NCBI GenBank assembly: GCA_035041965.1
Contig: JAPYMA010003004.1
Location: 1 to 64,000, forward strand
From: Anisakis pegreffii
Lineage: Eukaryota > Nematoda > Chromadorea > Rhabditida > Anisakidae
Direction of reading: 5' to 3'
Length of the DNA stretch: 64,000 nt
Shown piece by piece: positions 28,642-41,684 of the stretch; positions within the stretch are counted from its first letter, which is position 1, and each line of letters opens with the position of its first letter. The translations under genes and the position numbers were made by a program. The notes under the pieces are model-generated. The model was not told where the DNA came from and made no database searches. It saw only the letters and a program-made list of their open reading frames with translations.

Positions 28642-31020
28642 AATTCGTAAAACGGATATTGAGGTTCATTTCAATGCTCTACTATTATTAATGCTGAATG
28701 TGATGTTTATATGCACCAGTAAAAATTTCTCAATAAATTTTCTCAAAATAAGTGGTATGCAACCAAAAAATAAAAATAAAGAAGCAAATCGAAATTCATT
28801 TAAAACTCATGATAATGTCGATGAAACCACACATGCTAAGAACTAAAGACGGAACTGATTTCTTGAGGAAACTGTAGAATTATGTGGCAAGATATGAAAT
28901 TTGAATGGATCTTAATTCGTGCCTTAAGTTAAAATTTTTCTCTGAATCAGATGTTAATGTTGGAGATTTCAGCAACGGCCTCGTCGATGGAAGTTGTGTT
29001 GCTAGGTTTTAAGGAGTTTGACTTTGGAATTTCCAAAATATCATATTTGAAGATATTTGCATGATTCATTTGTCGGCGACTAATGGGCGGATTCGAATAT
29101 TCAGAAAATTGTTTTGTTCGAATATTTTTGTGAACATTGTTTCACTTAAATGAGTGATTCGATGCGCTGTTGAGAAATTGTTGCGATCATCGAGGAAGTT
29201 ATACGCACTATATTAAAGCATTTGAAAGCAACAACCGGGGATGGCTAAACCTAGACAATATTTGTTGAAGCCTTTGATTTATTGGTGACGGCGCATTAGA
29301 GTCGAAGAACCTTTACGAAAATGATAATTTAACTCTATCTGTTCACTCGGAGAATGAAAAAAACACCATGGGAACGGTGTTAATATTGTAAGGTATGAGA
29401 CTAACAACAGCACTTTTGTAGATAGTGAAATTTCATTCAGAAGCATCTGTCTTCAGCGAAAGTTCATCGATCGCTCTAAGGTTTTTAACACATGCACGCA
29501 TCATAGTAAAACAAAATAGACCCTCCATTCTTGATGCTGATACGGTACAATAGGCATATCTGAACCTCACACTGCTGCGAATTACGACTAGCAAACTTTA
29601 TTGTCGTCGTCAAAAAGTGCATGTTTCTGGTCCTTGTCCACGGTTTCCTATGCGCTTTAACTTCATTTGCTCAGTCTATAATCGTATGCGCTGCAAAATA
29701 TGTGTTGACGAAAGTAATTCACACACTCGCAGACCGTAAGAGAATAATCGGATGAAAAGAAGGAGGCAGTAACCTCATAACATCAGTTTATATGTACATT
29801 TCTCGAATTAAACCTGGGTTTATGTGAATTCAGTCGTTCGTTCATGGCTGAATAAGCATTCGAGCAGCTAATGGCAGAATTATACTTAGTGGCACCGAAG
29901 CGATTCAATGAATAATGCACTAACCATTTCCGTCGCACTGCGGTTGGCACATGCTGATGGATGAGGTCGAGCTCCCAACTGAGGAAATTTTCGATCGATT
30001 TGGTAGTGACCCTAGACAGGTGAAAATGTTTTGGTTGTAAAAAATCGTTTTTTTCATCATTCCCTTTGTATCGGTACATTATTTATGTGCTTTTTTAGCA
30101 GAAATTCGAAAAAAGATTTTAAGATAACACAAGTGTCTGTGTTATTCAGTTTGTAATGAATACACTGCTCCGTGTTGGCAAATTACTGACTCTTATTCCG
30201 TGAACAGAGAAAAATTCAAAATTGTCGAAAATACAAAAAAAACAATCCATAAAACGTTTGTAAATAGACAATCAGTGATTTGAATGAAACAAGCACAATT
30301 TAAGCGTCGCACACAACAATTCGTGGTGAGTGATGGCGAAATGTTGTATAATGACGGAAATGAGCGCGAATCGCATGCGGATTACTTTCCGAAATACTCC
30401 TCGATAACAAGGTTCGACCACTTTCCACGATAACGGCTTTACGATTCGCTTGAAGTTGTAAATAAAAATTTCATCACTTGACTGTTATTCAAAACCGTTG
30501 TCGTTCACTTGCCATATTCAACCATATTCATATATTGGACGCTTGATCAAAAATGATGTAAATTGACTCGCCTTATTCTTAAACAACATCGTCTTTATAC
30601 CAAGTAATTTCACCTGAGAATTTGTTTCCAAATTGATCAAATAGCCTCTGCGATCTCAGACTGCTCTGTATTCGCCTCGTTATCCTGCGCTTTCAAACGT
30701 TTGCACTCATTCATCGAATAATAACTAAATTTCCTATTTGCTGCATAAAATAATCGCAAAAATAATTGCGATAAAGGGTGAGAACAATTCAGTTCTTTTG
30801 AAAATCGCTTTTCTCTATAACTTGTACTGACAAGTTGTTATGGTTGCCATTCAAGCCGTTGATAATTCTATATTAGGGTTTTGCATAGTTGAACTGACAT
30901 TCTTTTGAATGTTAGCTGCAATCTCATTGTTAAAGTGGTGCTTCCTCTTCGTTCGTGCATAGACCAATTGAACAATGATTCAAGAAAGGTCTGATTCCAT
31001 GCAAATATTCCTTAATAATA
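28642..31020. other. Mostly unassigned; one possible exon
   Basis: AT-rich sequence between the PH-like gene and the EFHC-like gene. Apart from the possible minus-strand exon at 29925-30011 I see no domain, RNA gene or repeat. The first exon of the EFHC-like gene may lie in its last few hundred bases. Confidence 0.4.
29925..30011 (-). CDS. Possible exon, perhaps of the PH-like gene
   Basis: Bounded by an acceptor cacctgtctag and a donor GGAAATG|GTTAGT. Reads KSIENFLSWELDLIHQHVPT then AVRRKW. It is on the same strand as the PH-like exons, but its phase (2 out) does not join the exon at 28355 (0 in) directly, so an intervening exon would be needed. Confidence 0.35.
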
Positions 31021-34000
31021 ATGAACCGTTTATGTGTTCTTCAGGGTGTCATTCCTAAATCGCGTTCACATTCATATGACGCACTCTATGAAAACTTCAG
31101 ATTTGGACCGTTATATCACGAACATTGTCAAATGGAAACTGCCATATTGACTTTCAATTGCTACCTATCCGAACCTGAATTAGATGTTTATTGTGAAGAA
31201 CAAATTTGTCGCGTTCGTCCAATGAAACTACTTTATTATTTAGTCGATGACACAATATCACTCGTTGAACCACCCGTTGATAACAGCGGAATTATGCAGG
31301 TTGGGATCGCTACATGTTATCTTTTTCGTCATTAATTTCATCAATCTCACTTTAACCGTTATCGATGGATAATCTTGGGATTATACTGATGAATTCATTA
31401 GATTTTTGCGCTTTTTTCGATGAATCGCTGCTAAGAGGATGAGGATATTTTGTTGATTAGTTACCACTGGGCAATAGTTTAAGGGGCGAATGTTCAATCG
31501 TAAGAAAGTACCGAGAACTGATCATCGTATTGGACAAAACTTCATTCATTGGTCTGACTTGAACTTAGCACAAGATATTGTAATGTTCGCAAGAACATAT
31601 CGTATCACATCATGTGATCAATTTACTAAGGTAATTTCCTTCACAGCATTCGTTCATTGCTCTTCTGTTTTATTTCTGTTCCGTAAGCATATATTGTGCT
31701 CATGAATCATCAATCTGGTCATCACATCAATGAAAACAAAGTTTATCACTGAATCAATAAGAAGAGCTGTTAAAGTTTCCATCATGAAAGCAATTATAGT
31801 GGTAAAAGGTGATATACAATGAATCAGTAATAAAATCCGACTGAAGAAAAAGTATGTTAAGCATTTCTTGGAAAGGAATGGGATCAAGGTTCGGAATGCT
31901 GAAGAAATGCCGATTGATCCTTGGACAAAACGGCGGTCGGCCAAGAAAACTGAAAAGAACACATCCTCTATTCAAGTTCGTCTGTAGTTTCTCAGCATTT
32001 ATTTGCTGATTCTAAACGAAATGAGTCAAAACATATTTTGAAATTATCCCATTGCGGACAGATGATGGGTTCATAAACAAACCATAGCTAATTTGTTGAA
32101 GTCGTGGCTGAATTTGGTCTGCTGACCATCTTCATCTGTCATTTTTAGTACAAATAATTTCGAGTGGTCTACAAAGTGAAAAAATTTCTATTGCGTGTGT
32201 TCATAAATGATTTCCATTCAAGAGCAATAAATTCCTGAACTGTCCTCCTAAGCTGCATTTGCTGACATGTTGGTTGGATCGTTCGAATGATTTTCATATA
32301 ACTCGACAACTGAGAACGTTCCGTATGACTGTGTTCACAGTTGACCATACCGTCTCAATTGTCGAGACAACCGCTGGACTTGAAGGACAAGTTTTTCTGA
32401 AACGTGTCAATCTTCCTTGCAAAGCGAACAGTTCGTTCTCTTATCCGTCAACCCCATCAACTATGACTGTGTCCCTTCAAAATCGTTGAAAATACGACCG
32501 AACAGTGTCGATTATTGTTGCCCAGGAAAATGTTCGGAGCTCAAGCTCAGTTCTGAGCTTAAGACCAAAGCTAAGCATTAGCTTAACCTCAGGTGTTAAC
32601 CTAAGCTGAGCTTGATCCATTTCGAACTATTTCGTTAGCCCATTTGATTCATTTGAGTTTACGTTAACTTCAGTTGTTAAACGCGGCTAAAGGCTTGAAT
32701 AATTTGACCTAAGAACTTCACTTTTTCAGTAACAGAAATTACTGAACATAATTTGGGGTGTTTATTCGCGCAGTTAGCTGGAAAATTTATTTCAAGGGAG
32801 TCGTCATTTCTATCGAAGTTGGGAATTATATCCAGGAATTTGGGTAGACGTCTTCACGAGGCCAATGTTCATCTACGGCTGTGAGGGTAATGAAACAAGA
32901 TTGTTTCTGCAGCAGCAACACGGACAAATTGATTATTCTGATTATGAACATGTTCGTTGCGTTGCACTCCTTTATTTTTCAAGTGAAGTTTCTGCTAGCA
33001 AATGGAGATTCGAATACATCCGAAATCAGTATTTGAAACACTAAAATCACGCTGTGACCTCAAGAATTAATCTCAGATTCTCGTTGAGTCTGAAAAATTT
33101 GCACATCTTTCCATACAGTCTCATTCAAAGGATCCTAAAGATTGTGTGTTGAATCTTGTACACAGATCTTATCATTTCGACTTTTTCTGACTTAGTGCCT
33201 GCACTCTCATCTTACAACTGTGCTTTAGTTATTAAACGAGGGACCGCCAATTGAACCTGTTGTCGAAATTCCAGCAACTTTAAAATTCATAGCACAAATG
33301 GTTAGTTCTTTGCTTCCATTTTAAAATCATTCATTCCAACGCTTCTGATTCTGCCGTGAGATTTTCGCTTGGCTTTTTGAACAACAATTTTCAACGACGT
33401 GTTGAGGTATTGAGCGATCTATCATGTTGCACGAATGTAGGAAAACGAGAATGGCGAACATCATTGTTTATGTGTTTTTCCCATTCTTTTTTATGTGTTT
33501 TTTCTCATTCCTTCTATGTGTTTCCCGTTTCTTGTTCCCTGTTCCATTCATCTTAAGCGCGCCTCACTTTTCGATCATATAAGTTTTTAATTCTTCAATG
33601 CAAAAAAAACAATTGAAACATCAAAAGAATTTTTCTTCAGATGAATGGACCATTTGCTGGAAGGCATTTTGTGTTGACATATCACGTGAACAGTCGTGAA
33701 GTGGACATATCAGAATCCGGAAATCATCGTAAATGGTCAGAGGGTCGTGCTTTTCTCGAAGGAATACATTCGAATAACTACAGGTTTATACTTTCCTCTT
33801 TTATTGCGCATTATATCTTCGGTAATTAGGACACTGATCTGTCCATCATTATCAGATCGATCATCTCGTTAAAAAAATTCGACTGAACAATTGCGATCGC
33901 CACAATTCTATCAGAAATTATCACTCTTGATTGAAACAAAATAGAACAGATTAGAATTTTGCTGCGCACTACGGTTTCAATAAAATTCTTTGAACGACTA

Positions 34001-34939
34001 GTCGCAATGCATTGTTTTTTTAGTATTGATGATTTTGTGATTGGAAAGACAGTAACGTTTTATCGATGGTCATTTAAACTGATTGAAGCTGATCCGAATA
34101 CATCCGAATTTTTGCGTTCAAAAGAAGATAATCTGAATGGTTATGAAATAACGTAATTATATCACATTCTGTAATATACGATAAATTGAGAACATTGTTT
34201 AATGAAAAATTCATAGTGGAGTCCCATTAACAAAGATGTAAAGTATCCGTCTTTCGGCCCATTCGCGAGATGTTTATTTGCTCATGGAAATAAAGATCGT
34301 TCATCAGTTGATCTGCAACAATGATGTTTGCATATCCATGAATGATACCGCATGACGTTAATGTTGTTTATAAATGTTAAAGAATTTGCTGAGTCACTGA
34401 GGTTTTGGATTGCATAAGTAGAATGATCCGAAACACTTACTCAAAATACGTATTCTTTTCAACAGAAATGAGGTTGCATTTTTCAGTGAATCATTGAGAA
34501 CAGATTCAGTTGAAGTTATTCGGATCTCACGTTTTTACTGCTAACTAGCAACAGTCATATCTCAACTTTGAAATGCTGCAGATTAAGTCCGCAACTTCGT
34601 ATCCAGTGAAGTAAACAAATGAACTGACTTACGTGTTAGCAGCATGTGTCAAATTTGAGAAGCCGACCATTGAAGTGGTCGGCCAATTGTGTCGGTTTGC
34701 AAAACAGAATAAACTCCTTTGATAAGCAACGAATAAGCCGCCGCAACAGACTATTAATAGAAAAACAAGCACGAAATATAATAACGAATGACGATGCAAA
34801 TGAATGGTTCCATCTTCTGTTGGATTATATTCTGAAAGGAAAAACAATTATTCCTTCATCAGATGATCACAACTTTGTGGGAATTATTGCCGTCAAATAT
34901 GAATCACGTCAAAAAGTCAAAAACTGTTTAAATAATTGA
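31021..34939 (+). CDS. EFHC1/EFHC2-like protein with three DM10 domains
   Basis: EFHC1/2 are axonemal, microtubule-associated proteins built from three DM10 domains. Nine exons chain in phase: 31045-31299 (or from ATG 31021), 31484-31630, 31862-31975, 32223-32430, 32797-32951, 33229-33300, 33641-33783, 34024-34152, 34708-34939 (TGA 34937-34939), about 492 residues. DM10-1: MKLLYYLVDDTISLVEPPVD and NSGIMQ, then IHWSDLNLAQDIVMFARTYR with SCDQFTK. DM10-2: HTVSIVE, then HFYRSWELYPGIWVDVFTRP and FIYGCEG. DM10-3: HFVLTYHVNSREVDISESGN, then IDDFVIGKTVTFYRWSFKLI. The last exon is Lys/Arg-rich with no EF-hand, so the EF-hand part found in vertebrate family members is absent or unrecognisable. The acceptor at 31044 suggests a missing 5' exon; the ATG at 31021 is the alternative start. 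Confidence 0.88.
34662..34683. repeat. 8-bp hairpin in the last EFHC-like intron
   Basis: GCCGACCA (34662-34669) pairs with TGGTCGGC (34676-34683), loop ttgaag. Short but GC-rich in AT-rich surroundings; 24 bp before the acceptor of the final exon. Confidence 0.6.
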
Positions 34940-35059
34940 ATTTCGTGCGACAATTACAATGAATCTGTCAAGTCGATTTGCATGTGGGAATTAGTTGAGA
35001 ATATTTCTAGTATAATTCTTTGCATATGGAACAACTATTCTAAGAACTGAAGTCATTGT

Positions 35060-38000
35060 TCAAAAAACGCGATCGTTGGAGAGTTCACCTGTTGTATAAT
35101 AGAGAACAAATCCTTTGTTTGTGATGCTAACATCTGATTCAAAATAAACGGTCATCTCGTTAACGGTACCTTTTATGAGGTAGTTGAACGTTTGAATACC
35201 AGTTGCACTAAAATCATTACACAATTATCAATAGCTGCATTTCTGATAATGTTTTCGTGAGGATAAGATTATTCCTTTGGTAAGGATCAGGAATAATCGA
35301 AGCAAGCCTTGGATGGGATCTGTTCCTGTTGTTCTTATTAACTCAACGAGGAAGGAAATGTTGTTATAGGCGCATATGACATCGCTTTTATAGAGTCTGT
35401 TGCTGCCCATTCTATTTCAATTCACAAATCATTTGTAACTCTGGATAATTGTTTTTGCGTAAGATATTCATAAGTTTCCCAAAGGAAATTTACAGTTCTA
35501 GACGTTTGTCGGTAATATTGCGGCCGTCATAAATTCCCAAAATATCCTCATTCGGCTCAAGAGACACCAAAGTGATGTTGATAATAACGATTTGATCTTG
35601 TGGTGCGGTGATCAAATATTGGCACTTCATGGAATTACAGTAAAATTCTGGATAATCGGGTGATGTCAACTGTTTCCACTCGTTATTTACCGCTTCCAGA
35701 TTTAGTTCACCACAGGCACAGACTGAAGAATATTGACTTGAACTGAATCAGAGCGTTGCAATGAGAATATGGATTATAATGACAACGAAGCATTTTTAGT
35801 TGAAATGAATTCGGCAGAATTAAATTTTGCATTGCTGATTGTGAGCATGCTTGGTTGATGAATGAGGCTCGAGAGTGAAGCAGCAAAAATGCAGGAGGTA
35901 AAGTGGAAACTTTGATAGAGTTTACACAATTTCAACTGATCAAGCGTAACACAAAAGTCCCTTAAGTGCCTACGAGGACGCTTGACACCAATGCACTTTG
36001 GGATTCCAGGAGAGCATTGATCCCTGTGAATTTCTCTGCGTTCCTTACTATTATTCATTCTCGTTCCCAGTCCATAGTACGTGTAGCGCACATCTCACAC
36101 AATGCATCAAGAATGCAATTTTTTAAGACTCGAAATGTGTTTTTTGACGATATCGATTTCAATGAAGCGAACATGACTTACTTGGTCTCCATTCATAATT
36201 GAACTTCAGATTTGCTGCTCGATCAGCAGTTTGCGAGGCTAAATGATACCAAAGTCGAACTGGTTCGAGACTTGAAATTTCATTCACACCTTCCTTACTA
36301 ACACCTGCCTCGTAGCTAAACTTATTATTTTTATTGTCAATTTAATCATTCATATCACATTCACTACCACATAAAACGACAAGAATTTGATTTAAACCAT
36401 TGGATAGACTTGAATAGGATGTTCAAAGGTATCAAAATTTTCGACGATCACTGAAGTTCATCTCTTCAGATCATAATGAATAGGGTTTATGTTATTCATC
36501 CGGAATCAAAGAAGTGGTACTGGAATGCTCTCAGAAATAGAACAAATTAAGCATTTTCAATGAATAGTTTTTTATCGAAAACGCACACAACAACATCCCG
36601 ATCGCTGGTATGTGATGGAATAATGTTGTTACCAAGTCCTTTCAGCAGTTCCAAAAATTCTTCCTGTGCACCTTTGAATTCGTACGAAACGTTCACCAAC
36701 AGTCGCAGTCGATCGTTTACGGTCGCCTTCAAGTAATTACTAGCTCGGTATTTCACTGCTCGGTATTTCGTTGAATTTTTTTTTCATTACCCTCAGTGAT
36801 TTGCTGAAGTCAATTCGAGATTTTCTCATCAACAGAAACTTCATTTGATGATTAATTTTTCGAAGCAATAAATTATGTTACGCTAATACCGACAGTATTT
36901 TTTCACGAAACTCGATGCCGATAAGATATTGAATGGTAAATTTCCAAATGAAATTTAACTAAACACAAAAGGGAAACAGAATGAATGAAGCAATCAAATA
37001 CAACGCACCGACAGCGGACGGCTGATATGAAAGAAACAATCGAGAAACTGACACGAGCTCGGCACATTTAATGAGAATTCACCGTTCCTTGTGGTATATT
37101 CTACTGGCTGCGCTTCACCTTTGCATTTGCAATCTTAATCGACTAATTCAATGTTTCAAATGGAAAATTTTCAAAGATATCAGCCATTCTAAGCAAGCTC
37201 GAGCCTTTTCAACAAATATTCATCGAAAATGTAAAATTGTTCATCTGTGGATCAAGATCGAATATTTCATGCATTTATGGAACTTTTAATCTTTTCAGGA
37301 GCACCAATTTGACCACGTCTACTAAAGTGTTGGTGCTAATTCTGTTCTTAGTAGTACTGTATTGAAAGAAGTGCTCTAGAATTAGGAGCATAGCAATGAG
37401 TGGCTTATATTTTAGAATCTCCTCAAAAATGAATCGGCGGAACTATGTAACTGCGATCATCTTGGTGCCAAGTGAGCACAGGCTGGAGGTGGTCTCACGA
37501 GAATTTAACGAGATAAGATGAGACAACAACGAGATCAGATTCTACTGAATTTCTCCTCAATTTAAGCGAGACGAGAAATAAACAAATGTGACTATAGGGT
37601 GGTGAGAGAGACGATGAGCGATTACACTGATTTTAAACGAGAATTAATCAGATTTCCCGAACTATTTCGAACTATCTCTCATAATAACTATAGTGTTTGT
37701 CCTTAAGCAGACCACGTGTAAGGTTTTCCATTTCGCTGTTCATCTGGAAGTTAACTTCCCTATCGAAACCTTCATTTCAATTCTTTCTCTGAGTTGCGAT
37801 ATCATTATTATTGTTGACATAATGTATACTCCATGTTTCTCATATCTGATCAGTGTTTTTTCTCAATCGACTACAGTATTCTTCTTTGTTAATCGTTCAA
37901 GAAACGCAGTGCAAAGTTGTCGATTTTACTGCTGATCCGTGAGTAAATTTTTCTATCTAACTTTTCTTGTCATATCTTCCTTTCACAAACAATACAAACC

Positions 38001-41000
38001 GTCTTCTGAGATCATACTGGTCCTTGTGGACTTAACCTTGAATTTCTGTTATTCAATGAAAATGCAGAAAACACTTTCGAGTGAAGGGTATTGCGGTGTA
38101 TTCTAGCTGTAGCTGGCTTTTTACATCGCTTCCCATTGATTTCTTAGTGAGAAAGACAAAATATGAAACGTTCGCGCGTTGTCGAAACTAGATCAGATGA
38201 GAAATAATTAAGGTAAAAACAAGCGAGCGAAATGAGATGAGTTGACAAACGCTCACGCTTTGATATTGCTCGCCTATGCTTAGTGCTAGACTGAAGTTAT
38301 GGTATAATTATGACCGATTGGTGTTTCCGCAATACGAAAAGTAAAGTGTGTATGTCAATGGCTTTACAAAATGCAAGTCACCGTTATTCCGTTGGATTGC
38401 AATTAATGAAATGTTGAAACCACGATTGACAACGGTTGCGTCAGTGATCAGTCGTAATTCAGCCACTTCATTATCGAATGTAAAATAATTCGTTCGTGAC
38501 AACGCACTGTTGCCCGTTCGACTGCAAGAAAATCAGTCATAAGCTGAACTGTAACACGTTAAGAGATATGCGACATGAAAGTGAGAAAGTTGATCAAAGA
38601 AAGTGAGTAATGAAGTGAGAAAAACCTCATAAGGTAACGACTCGAATGTTGTAATCGATCAAAGAAGTGCAAAAAATCAGCGCCATGTTCCAACTGAAGT
38701 GAGTTGATTTCTACACGCACTCTCTTGTGAGTTCCTTCCATTTGTGGTCCGTAATCCATTTTTATTTCAACCGGACAATTCAAATTATCGCAATATTCAG
38801 ATGGATAACCAGGTGAAAACAACGAACTTTCAGTTTCGGAATTCACAGACATTGTGTTTGGGAAACATTTACAAGCTGAAATTGTTTCCATAAAGTGATG
38901 AATGATTGAAGAGTGTTCGTGATGAGCAAACAGTTCTGAAGCTCATTAAATGGATGTTATCGATAAGAACAACTCCTTACGTTCGAATATGCCGGATAAT
39001 GAAAACAGCGATCAGTTAGAAATTGAATTTTTGAATTCTGATTCGTTCTGTTCGTACGAATAATCGTCAAAATCAAATTCGCCATTAACGTTTTTCACAC
39101 TTGGTCAAGAATATTGATGAACAAACGCAGGCTAATTGACTGCATTCCGATGGAAGCTTTGCTGAATTAATTGAACCCTTACGACTTTCCGTTCGATAGA
39201 AAACGGCATCGAAGAGATTTCCTTTACCAACTTTGATACCAGATTGTTTTGGCAGTAATGTCACCATCACCATTAGCGATTTGGTTCTTGATACGACTTC
39301 GTGCGGTAATGATGTGAATACGCTGAGACTGTAGCAAAAATAAAGGTTATTGTTTTGTTGTGACGCCATTTGTCAGCGATGAAATTTATCAATTTGCCAT
39401 TCGATGCTATCGAAAACGATCGAAAATTTTTTCCTCCTTCCTCATTACGTGATCGTTTCAACACTGATTTCTGTTCATTCAAAACATTAGCAGAACTAGA
39501 AAGTTCTCATTCAATTTGAGAATGATCTCAAAATGACCATAAAATGTTCATTTGCTCATCAGGCACATTCGGATAAATGATCGAAAATTATTCTGAGATC
39601 AACAGCGCATGTATATTCTTGTAGAATTTGATAAAGAAACGAAAATTTTGAGTTAAAATTTGGTGGTCAAAGGGATCTTAGAGATTGTTGATCTTAGAAA
39701 ATAATGAATGAAAATAGAAATGGAACAATTAGTTGACTCGGCGAGCGATTGTGATACACGTTCGGTGTTGTAGTTTTCGGTTTCGTGAACACTGATTTTA
39801 ACGTGTCGTGCGATTGTATCGAAACGTAATTTGATAGCGTTATCATCGGTCGTATTGATCAAATATGAACATCCAGCCGTATATTCGAATCTTGACGTTG
39901 GAGATGGTAGGTGTTGTTCGGCGGTCACTGCTTCGTGATACATTTGAGGACACGATTTACCTCAAAATTCAACTCATTGACGCATCCACCAGAGCGTTCT
40001 TCATATGCAAATTGGTTTACTGCCCGACCGCTTCGCCATTTTGTTATTTTTGGAAGCAGTCAATTCGATACCATATTATACGTGTAAGAAACGTATTGAA
40101 AACCTGGCATTGATGCATCAACCCTTGAGAAGCGAGCATGAAAACCACCGAATTGCTCTGAGCTATCTGTTACAAAACGAAGCTTGAAGCCACTTCCCTC
40201 AGCTGAAGCATATAACGGCCAACCAACATCTTTACCTGTCAAACTGAAGTGATTTTTTGACTGAGAATTTATTATTTCAAAGTGATGCGTATTACCGAAA
40301 AATGGTAACATGTATCACATGATATCTTTCCATCCATTTCGGTTGAGAACATAACACCCATACATTAATTCATAACTCAATGGCCGTTTTGGTGGGCATC
40401 TTTTTCTAAACGACACGATTTTCGGTGAATTACTGCTGTTTTACCCTGCCAGTAGAAATTTCTTAAATCACTCAGTTTACCAATGTAACTTTTGATGAGC
40501 AAATTGAGTTTTGGCTGGACCGTTTTTCTCTTTGATTGTTTTGAAATCATATGCATCGTATATTATTCTCAGCAATCATTTCACATACGTTCTAGCAATA
40601 AGCAGTTCGCAGCTCTTTCAATTATGAATCTTTCAATAGAAATATTCCTTCCTTTATAGTGACCGACATAAAATCATGATCTGATAGTCGTAAGAAACTA
40701 TTGAAGCAATTTCTAAATTACAAATTGCAATTGTATTGTTTACGTTGCAATTTTAGTGGAGTACTGCATTGACGAAATAGTATATGTTTGATGAATTTCG
40801 AGGTAGTCATGCCGAAGTTCGGTTTCAAATGAAACAATCGACAAATGTATCGCTTTTCCAGGTACTCCATCGATCTGTAAATGCAATCATATTCGGAAGA
40901 GCATCACGAATACGGTCTGTCTTCATATCATTCTGAACGGGGACCCGCGGATCCATCATTAAAGTGTGGATAATGGCTAGAAATGATTTCTCCGAGGTTT

Positions 41001-41684
41001 GAGATCATCAAAACATGACAGAAAAACTAATTCCATAATGGCAAGCGAATGAAAGAATGAATAAAGACCACTGAACAAGAAATTTGACGTAGATATAATG
41101 TAAGTCAATGTTAGACCTCGTATTTGCAGTCGAGATTAACACAGTACTGAACCGGGTATCCAGGACTCTTCAGTTCTCCTCCACGTACATCCGTACCGAA
41201 ATTTGCGCTCCGGCACTCACATGTGTCTGAAATTTTTACGGAAAACGAATTTTTAGGTTTTTCATGGGTTTCAGCACTTCATTCGTTCAATTCAAACGAA
41301 CAACGCGTAAACTTTGCAGTTTATTTTCACTGATCACTATCATTCTTGCGTCATTGACGTGATGGTTTTGAATAACTCGTTTCATCTATTATGCGACTTA
41401 CAAACTCACACTGAAAGCAATCTGAACGTGTTAGTTTACTGTTACATTACTTCAGCTCGTACGTATGGATCTCTTTTCACACTAAGTTTTCGTTGATCGG
41501 AAATTATTCTGCGTTAGGTGTCGATGAAATTTCCTTCGGTTGCCCTCTCATAAAATGAGAGCGACTAACCGGTGAAGTTGAAGGGCTTCGCAGGAAATAA
41601 AGCTAAATGAATTAAGAAATGAAGCTTACCGCTTACGGTTGGATTGATGAGATATGTTAGAAGCAAGAGCAACTGAGGGAACAT
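35060..41684 (-). CDS. Secreted protein with four CUB domains
   Basis: Eleven exons chain in phase to 541 residues: 41630-41684, 41117-41226, 40774-40874, 40104-40243, 39758-39960, 39367-39470, 39183-39328, 38626-38875, 38382-38521, 35494-35722, 35060-35207. Signal peptide MFPQLLLLLTYLINPTVS. CUB1: LKSPGYPVQYCVNLDC to FKLRFVTDSSEQFGGFHARF. CUB2: CPQMYHEAV to NLFDAVFYRTES, the most diverged. CUB3: SLFSPGYPSEYCDNLNC to ELRLITDATVVNRGF. CUB4: QLTSPDYPEFYCNSMKC, DILGIYDGR, then MTVYFESDVSITNKGF. CUB domains mediate extracellular protein binding. The exon at 39367-39470 needs a GC donor (AAATG|GCGTCA) to keep phase. The last exon could instead splice at G|GTGAAC near 35090, so the C-terminus is uncertain. 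Converges on the EFHC-like gene. Confidence 0.85.
35723..38381. other. Long intron of the CUB gene
   Basis: A 2.66-kb intron between CUB3 and CUB4. A minus-strand frame at 36547-36756 (RLRLLVNVSYEFKGAQEEFL) resembles the first half of another CUB domain and may be a lost or alternative exon; it is preceded by a short duplication (aataccgagc twice). A plus-strand frame at 37071-37289 starts like a signal peptide but shows nothing else. Confidence 0.45.

Noticed and set aside
34629..34847. Minus-strand hydrophobic ORF opposite the last EFHC-like exon
   Set aside because: Antisense shadow; the plus-strand exon joins in phase with eight others.
37071..37289. Plus-strand ORF starting MRIHRSLWYILLAALHL
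   Set aside because: Signal-like start, but it lies in the long intron of the CUB gene with no splice partner or domain; recorded only in the intron entry.
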